Part shown: positions 13,414-15,684 of the stretch, one piece after another
Numbering within the stretch: position 1 is the stretch's first letter
How the letters are laid out: every line of letters starts with the position of its first letter
Source: Actinomycetota bacterium
Lineage (GTDB): Bacteria; Actinomycetota; UBA4738; G016210805
Assembly (NCBI GenBank): GCA_016210805.1
Contig: JACQTL010000021.1
Location: 1-15,684, forward strand
Length of the DNA stretch: 15,684 bases
Direction: 5' to 3'
Position numbers and translations under genes: made by a program
Notes under the pieces: model-generated
What the model was told of the DNA's origin: nothing
What the model saw: only the letters and a program-made list of their open reading frames with translations
Databases searched by the model: none

Positions 13414-13905
13414 CTAGAACGGCTTGTACACCATGAGCCACAGGAGGACGCCGAGCCCCCCGGCGCCGACGGCCAGGATCAGGAACGGGCGCGACGAGGT
13501 GACCACCGCGGCTATCTCCTCCGGGGTCCCGGGGGGCGAGGGATCGATCTTCTTCTTGGCCTGCTCGTACGTCTGAACGCCCACGGCCTGCCGGACGGCG
13601 TTCACCCACGAGTTGGCCAGCGAGTACATCGACATCATCAGCACGAAGAAGACCCCGATCGCCGTCCAGATCCAGCCCTCGCCCCACCAGTGCCCCAGGA
13701 ACCCGGCGGTGACACCCCCCACCAGGAGGAGCAGGAGCGACACGTACAGGACCGTCAGGGACGACGACGACAGCTCGACCAGAGAGGCGATCCGGGCCAC
13801 CTCCCGCTCCCGGCGGAGCCGGATAGCCACGGCCGCCGAGGCGCCGTGGGCCATCACGAACCCGAACGCCCCGACGACGTGAAGGAACACGAAGAACCGG
13901 TACAT
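13414..13905 (-). CDS. Small four-helix membrane protein (DUF2269-like)
   Basis: A 163-residue integral membrane protein. Predicted segments: 4-28 (FFVFLHVVGAFGFVMAHGAS), 49-71 (SLTVLYVSLLLLLVGGVTAG), 78-100 (WIWTAIGVFFVLMMSMYSLA) and 140-160 (PFLILAVGAGGLGVLLWLMV). A basic stretch RLRRERE after helix 1 points to the cytoplasm. A soluble acidic/basic loop (about 101-138) with YEQAKKKIDPSPPGTPEE joins helices 3 and 4. His9 and His20 in helix 1 are placed as in small DUF2269-type proteins, which have no established function. The start ATG 13905 has GGGAGG just upstream (13909-13914) and a TAGCAT box at 13925-13930. It lies 55 bases after the F420 oxidoreductase on the same strand. Family call is tentative; membrane location is firm. 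Confidence 0.8.
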   Translation of the reverse strand: MYRFFVFLHVVGAFGFVMAHGASAAVAIRLRREREVARIASLVELSSSSLTVLYVSLLLLLVGGVTAGFLGHWWGEGWIWTAIGVFFVLMMSMYSLANSWVNAVRQAVGVQTYEQAKKKIDPSPPGTPEEIAAVVTSSRPFLILAVGAGGLGVLLWLMVYKPF

Positions 13906-13924
13906 GAGCCTCCCTCCCCCTCGG

Positions 13925-13930
13925 ATGCTA
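13925..13930 (-). promoter_or_regulatory. Possible -10 box for the membrane protein gene
   Basis: TAGCAT on the minus strand fits TANNNT and lies 19 bases before ATG 13905, upstream of its G-rich ribosome site. TTCGCG stands 18 bases further upstream as a weak -35 candidate. Confidence 0.35.
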
Positions 13931-13960
13931 TGGACTGTAGAGAGGCGGCGCGAAGTCGGG

Positions 13961-14986
13961 CTACCCGGCCGCCTCGGCCAGGGCCCGGAGGGCGTCGATC
14001 TGGAGGGTGGTGGCCATGAGCGTCGTGACCCCGCTCTCCTTCCAGGCCTCCAGGCCGTCGCGGATCTTCTCGGCCGGGCCGGTGAGGGCCATCTCGTCGA
14101 CCAGCCGGTCGGGGACCGCGGCGGCGGCCTCGCCCTTGCGGCCCTCCAGGTAGTGGTCCTGTATCTCGGTTGCCTCGGCCTCGTAGCCGAACCGGGCGGC
14201 CAGGTCGAAGTAGAAGTTCCGGCCCCTCGCGCCCATGCCCCCGATGTACAGGGCGAAATAGGGCTTGGCCGTGTCCCGGCAGGCCTGCACGTCGTCGCCG
14301 AGCAGCACGAACACCATGGGGGCGATGTCGAAGCCGCCCCCGCCGGCCGGCTTCCCGGCCCTGGCGAACCCCTCCTCCAGGGACGGCCGGAACACGTCCA
14401 TCCGCTGCGGGGAGCAGAAGACGGGGATCCAGCCGTCCGCGACCTCCGCGGCCAGGGCCACGTTCCGGGGCCCGATGGCCGCCAGGTAGATGGGCAGGTC
14501 GCTCCGGAGCGGGTGGACGATCGTCTTGAGCGGCTTGCCCAGGCCGGTGCCGTCCAGGGCAGGCACGTCGTAGTACTCGCCGTGGAACTCCACCGGCGCC
14601 TCGCGGCGGAGGATGGCCCGGACGATCCCGACGTACTCCCGGGTCCTGGCCAGGGGCTTCCCGTACGGCTGGCCGTGCCAACCCTCGACGACCTGGGGGC
14701 CGGACATGCCCAGCCCCAGGCGGAACCGCCCTCCGGACAGGTGGTCGAGGGTGATGGCGGTCATGGCGGCGGCCGCCGGCGTCCGGGCGGGTATCTGCAT
14801 GATCCCGGTGCCCAGGCCGATCCGCTCGGTGTGGGCGGCCGCCCAGGTGAGCGTGGTCACCGCGTCCGAGCCGTAGGCCTCGGCGCTCCACACGGAGTCG
14901 AACCCGAGGGCCTCGGCCTCCCTGACCAGCGGGAGCACGTCGATGGGCACCGCGCCCCAGTACCCCATGTGCAGGGCGAGCTTCAT
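13961..14986 (-). CDS. F420-dependent LLM oxidoreductase, Rv3520c family
   Basis: A 341-residue luciferase-like TIM-barrel enzyme. MKLALHMGYWGA at the N-terminus, ALGFDSVWSAEAYGSDA, RIGLGTGIMQIPARTP, TLDHLSGGRFRLGLGMSGPQ, VVEGWHGQPYGKPLARTREY, IVHPLRSDLPIYLAAIGPRN and LYIGGMGARGRNFY follow, nearly motif for motif, the mycobacterial Rv3520c group of probable F420-dependent oxidoreductases, at normal length. It most likely transfers hydride to or from coenzyme F420; the substrate is unknown for the whole group. ATG 14986 is selected because MKL.L..GYWGA is the conserved N-terminus and TATGCT lies 6 bases before it; no ribosome site is present, so the mRNA is probably leaderless. Longer in-frame upstream extension (to 15157) reads as non-homologous sequence. 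It is divergent from the TldD-type gene. Confidence 0.92.
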   Translation of the reverse strand: MKLALHMGYWGAVPIDVLPLVREAEALGFDSVWSAEAYGSDAVTTLTWAAAHTERIGLGTGIMQIPARTPAAAAMTAITLDHLSGGRFRLGLGMSGPQVVEGWHGQPYGKPLARTREYVGIVRAILRREAPVEFHGEYYDVPALDGTGLGKPLKTIVHPLRSDLPIYLAAIGPRNVALAAEVADGWIPVFCSPQRMDVFRPSLEEGFARAGKPAGGGGFDIAPMVFVLLGDDVQACRDTAKPYFALYIGGMGARGRNFYFDLAARFGYEAEATEIQDHYLEGRKGEAAAAVPDRLVDEMALTGPAEKIRDGLEAWKESGVTTLMATTLQIDALRALAEAAG

Positions 14987-14992
14987 CGGGGC

Positions 14993-14998
14993 AGCATA
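14993..14998 (-). promoter_or_regulatory. Leaderless -10 box for the Rv3520c-like gene
   Basis: TATGCT on the minus strand is followed by GCCCCG (6 bases) and then ATG 14986. This is the clearest leaderless arrangement in the window. No -35 match is visible. Confidence 0.55.
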
Positions 14999-15052
14999 GC
15001 CGCCCGGCGGACGGGGCCTCTCGGGGAGGGTGTGCGTGTCGGTGCCGTGCGC

Positions 15053-15058
15053 TAGGCT
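15053..15058 (+). promoter_or_regulatory. Possible -10 box for the TldD/PmbA gene
   Basis: TAGGCT is identical to the box before the rmuC-like gene. It lies 88 bases before GTG 15147, giving a leader of about 80 bases. No clear -35 is visible. Confidence 0.35.
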
Positions 15059-15146
15059 GTCCGCCGTCCCGAAGTTCCTCCGCCCGGCCGGCGTCACGGC
15101 GGGGTCCCCGAGAGACCGAGACCGCTCCCCCAGGAGGCAGCCCACG

Positions 15147-15684
15147 GTGCTGGACATCGCGAAGCAGGCGGTCGCCTCGGCGCGCGCCGCCGGGGCCGAC
15201 TACGCGGACGCCCGGGTGGTGAAGGAGGAGTCCGAGTCGCTCACCGTCCGGAACCAGGAGATGGAGGGCATCGACAGGGGGACATCGATCGGCATCGGGA
15301 TCCGGGTCCTGGCCGGCGGGTACTGGGGGTTCGCCGCGACGGCGCGCCTGGAGGACGGCGAGATCGAGCGGACCGCCCGGCTGGCCGTGGCCATCGCCAG
15401 GGCCGCGTCACGGCTCCCCGGCGAGCCCGTCCGCCTGGCCCCCGTCGAGCCGGTGGTGGCCACGTGGGAGGGTCCGATGCAGGACGACCCCTTCAACGTC
15501 CCCGTGGAGGAGAAGGTCGCCCTGCTCATGGAGGCCAGCCGGCGGATGCAGCTCGTCGAGGGCCTCTCCTTCGCCGAGGCCACGCTGGACTTCTACCGCC
15601 GGGGGACCCACTTCGCCTCCAGCGAGGGGGCCGCCATCGAGCAGACCATCGTGAACTCCGGCGGGGGGATCGAGGCCACGGCGA
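15147..15684 (+). CDS. TldD/PmbA-family metalloprotease-like protein (3' end outside window)
   Basis: The frame is open from GTG 15147 to the window edge (179 codons), so only the N-terminal domain is seen. It shows the family pattern: an N-terminal helix AKQAVASARAAGADYADARV, a strand ESLTVRNQEMEGIDRG, then GIGIRVLAGGYWGFAAT and the helix ERTARLAVAIARA. The metal-binding HExxxH-type motif of the TldD subunit lies further downstream and is not visible, so TldD and PmbA (TldE) cannot be told apart. Together these proteins form a heterodimeric protease that processes peptides such as microcins and antitoxins in E. coli; in actinobacteria the pair is common and its role unclear. The start is supported by AGGAGG at 15132-15137, 9 bases upstream. 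The partner gene would be expected just after the window. Confidence 0.85.
   Translation, partial: MLDIAKQAVASARAAGADYADARVVKEESESLTVRNQEMEGIDRGTSIGIGIRVLAGGYWGFAATARLEDGEIERTARLAVAIARAASRLPGEPVRLAPVEPVVATWEGPMQDDPFNVPVEEKVALLMEASRRMQLVEGLSFAEATLDFYRRGTHFASSEGAAIEQTIVNSGGGIEATA

Noticed and set aside
10677..13436. 919-codon plus-strand frame across the regulator, amine oxidase and H1-like gene
   Set aside because: Its C-terminal Ala/Phe-rich repeats are the complement of the Lys/Ala repeats of the H1-like gene, and the remainder is out of frame with the amine oxidase.
1..15684. Mobile element, CRISPR array, toxin-antitoxin or defence island
   Set aside because: I found no transposase, integrase, phage, Cas, restriction or toxin motif, no array of regularly spaced repeats, and no shift in base composition.

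Overview
The window is about 15.7 kb of very GC-rich chromosomal DNA, with coding third positions almost always G or C. It looks like an actinobacterium (Actinomycetota), probably an uncultivated or poorly characterised lineage. Evidence: two luciferase-like enzymes of the coenzyme F420 type whose closest recalled relatives are mycobacterial Rv2951c and Rv3520c; an SDR resembling mycobacterial Rv3548c; several genes with a TANNNT -10 box only 6-7 bases before the start codon (leaderless transcription); and frequent GTG starts. Both edges cut genes (an rmuC-like gene on the left, a tldD/pmbA-like gene on the right). I see no rRNA, tRNA, CRISPR array, transposase, integrase or recognised defence system. 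The content reads as ordinary chromosomal housekeeping and accessory metabolism.

Layout, left to right. 1-882 (-): RmuC-family protein, 3' end outside the window. 883-1158: divergent intergenic region with a TTGACC-N17-GATGAT promoter and a leader carrying an orphan full-length Shine-Dalgarno sequence, direct repeats and a palindrome. 1159-3147 (+): secreted LVIVD-repeat protein with an apparent inserted PA domain, closed by a strong hairpin. 3249-4895 (+): ABC-F ATPase. 4946-5380 and 5383-6195 (+): two GNAT acetyltransferases in a tight operon. 7418-8356 and 6224-7351 (-): SDR, then an F420-type oxidoreductase. 8484-8906 (+): small UspA-like protein, converging on 8944-9411 (-), a Bcp peroxiredoxin, with a shared bidirectional terminator. 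9566-9952 (+): VOC protein. 10053-10370 (+): STAS anti-sigma antagonist, whose end overlaps the end of 10354-11069 (-), a Crp/Fnr regulator carrying a one-base frameshift. 11242-12783 (+): L-amino-acid-oxidase-like flavoprotein. 12806-13321 (-): Lys/Ala-rich histone-H1-like protein. 13414-13905 (-): small four-helix membrane protein. 13961-14986 (-): Rv3520c-type F420 oxidoreductase. 15147-15684 (+): TldD/PmbA protein, incomplete.

The genes do not form one obvious pathway. Two themes recur: redox and peroxide chemistry (peroxiredoxin, H2O2-forming amine oxidase, F420 enzymes, SDR) and stress or global regulation (STAS protein, Crp/Fnr, UspA-like, H1-like protein). The most notable points are the precisely locatable frameshift in the Crp/Fnr gene, the 18-residue helical repeats in the H1-like protein, the LVIVD protein with an inserted PA domain, the run of leaderless promoters, and the unusual leader before the LVIVD gene. 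None amounts to a clearly new multi-gene system.
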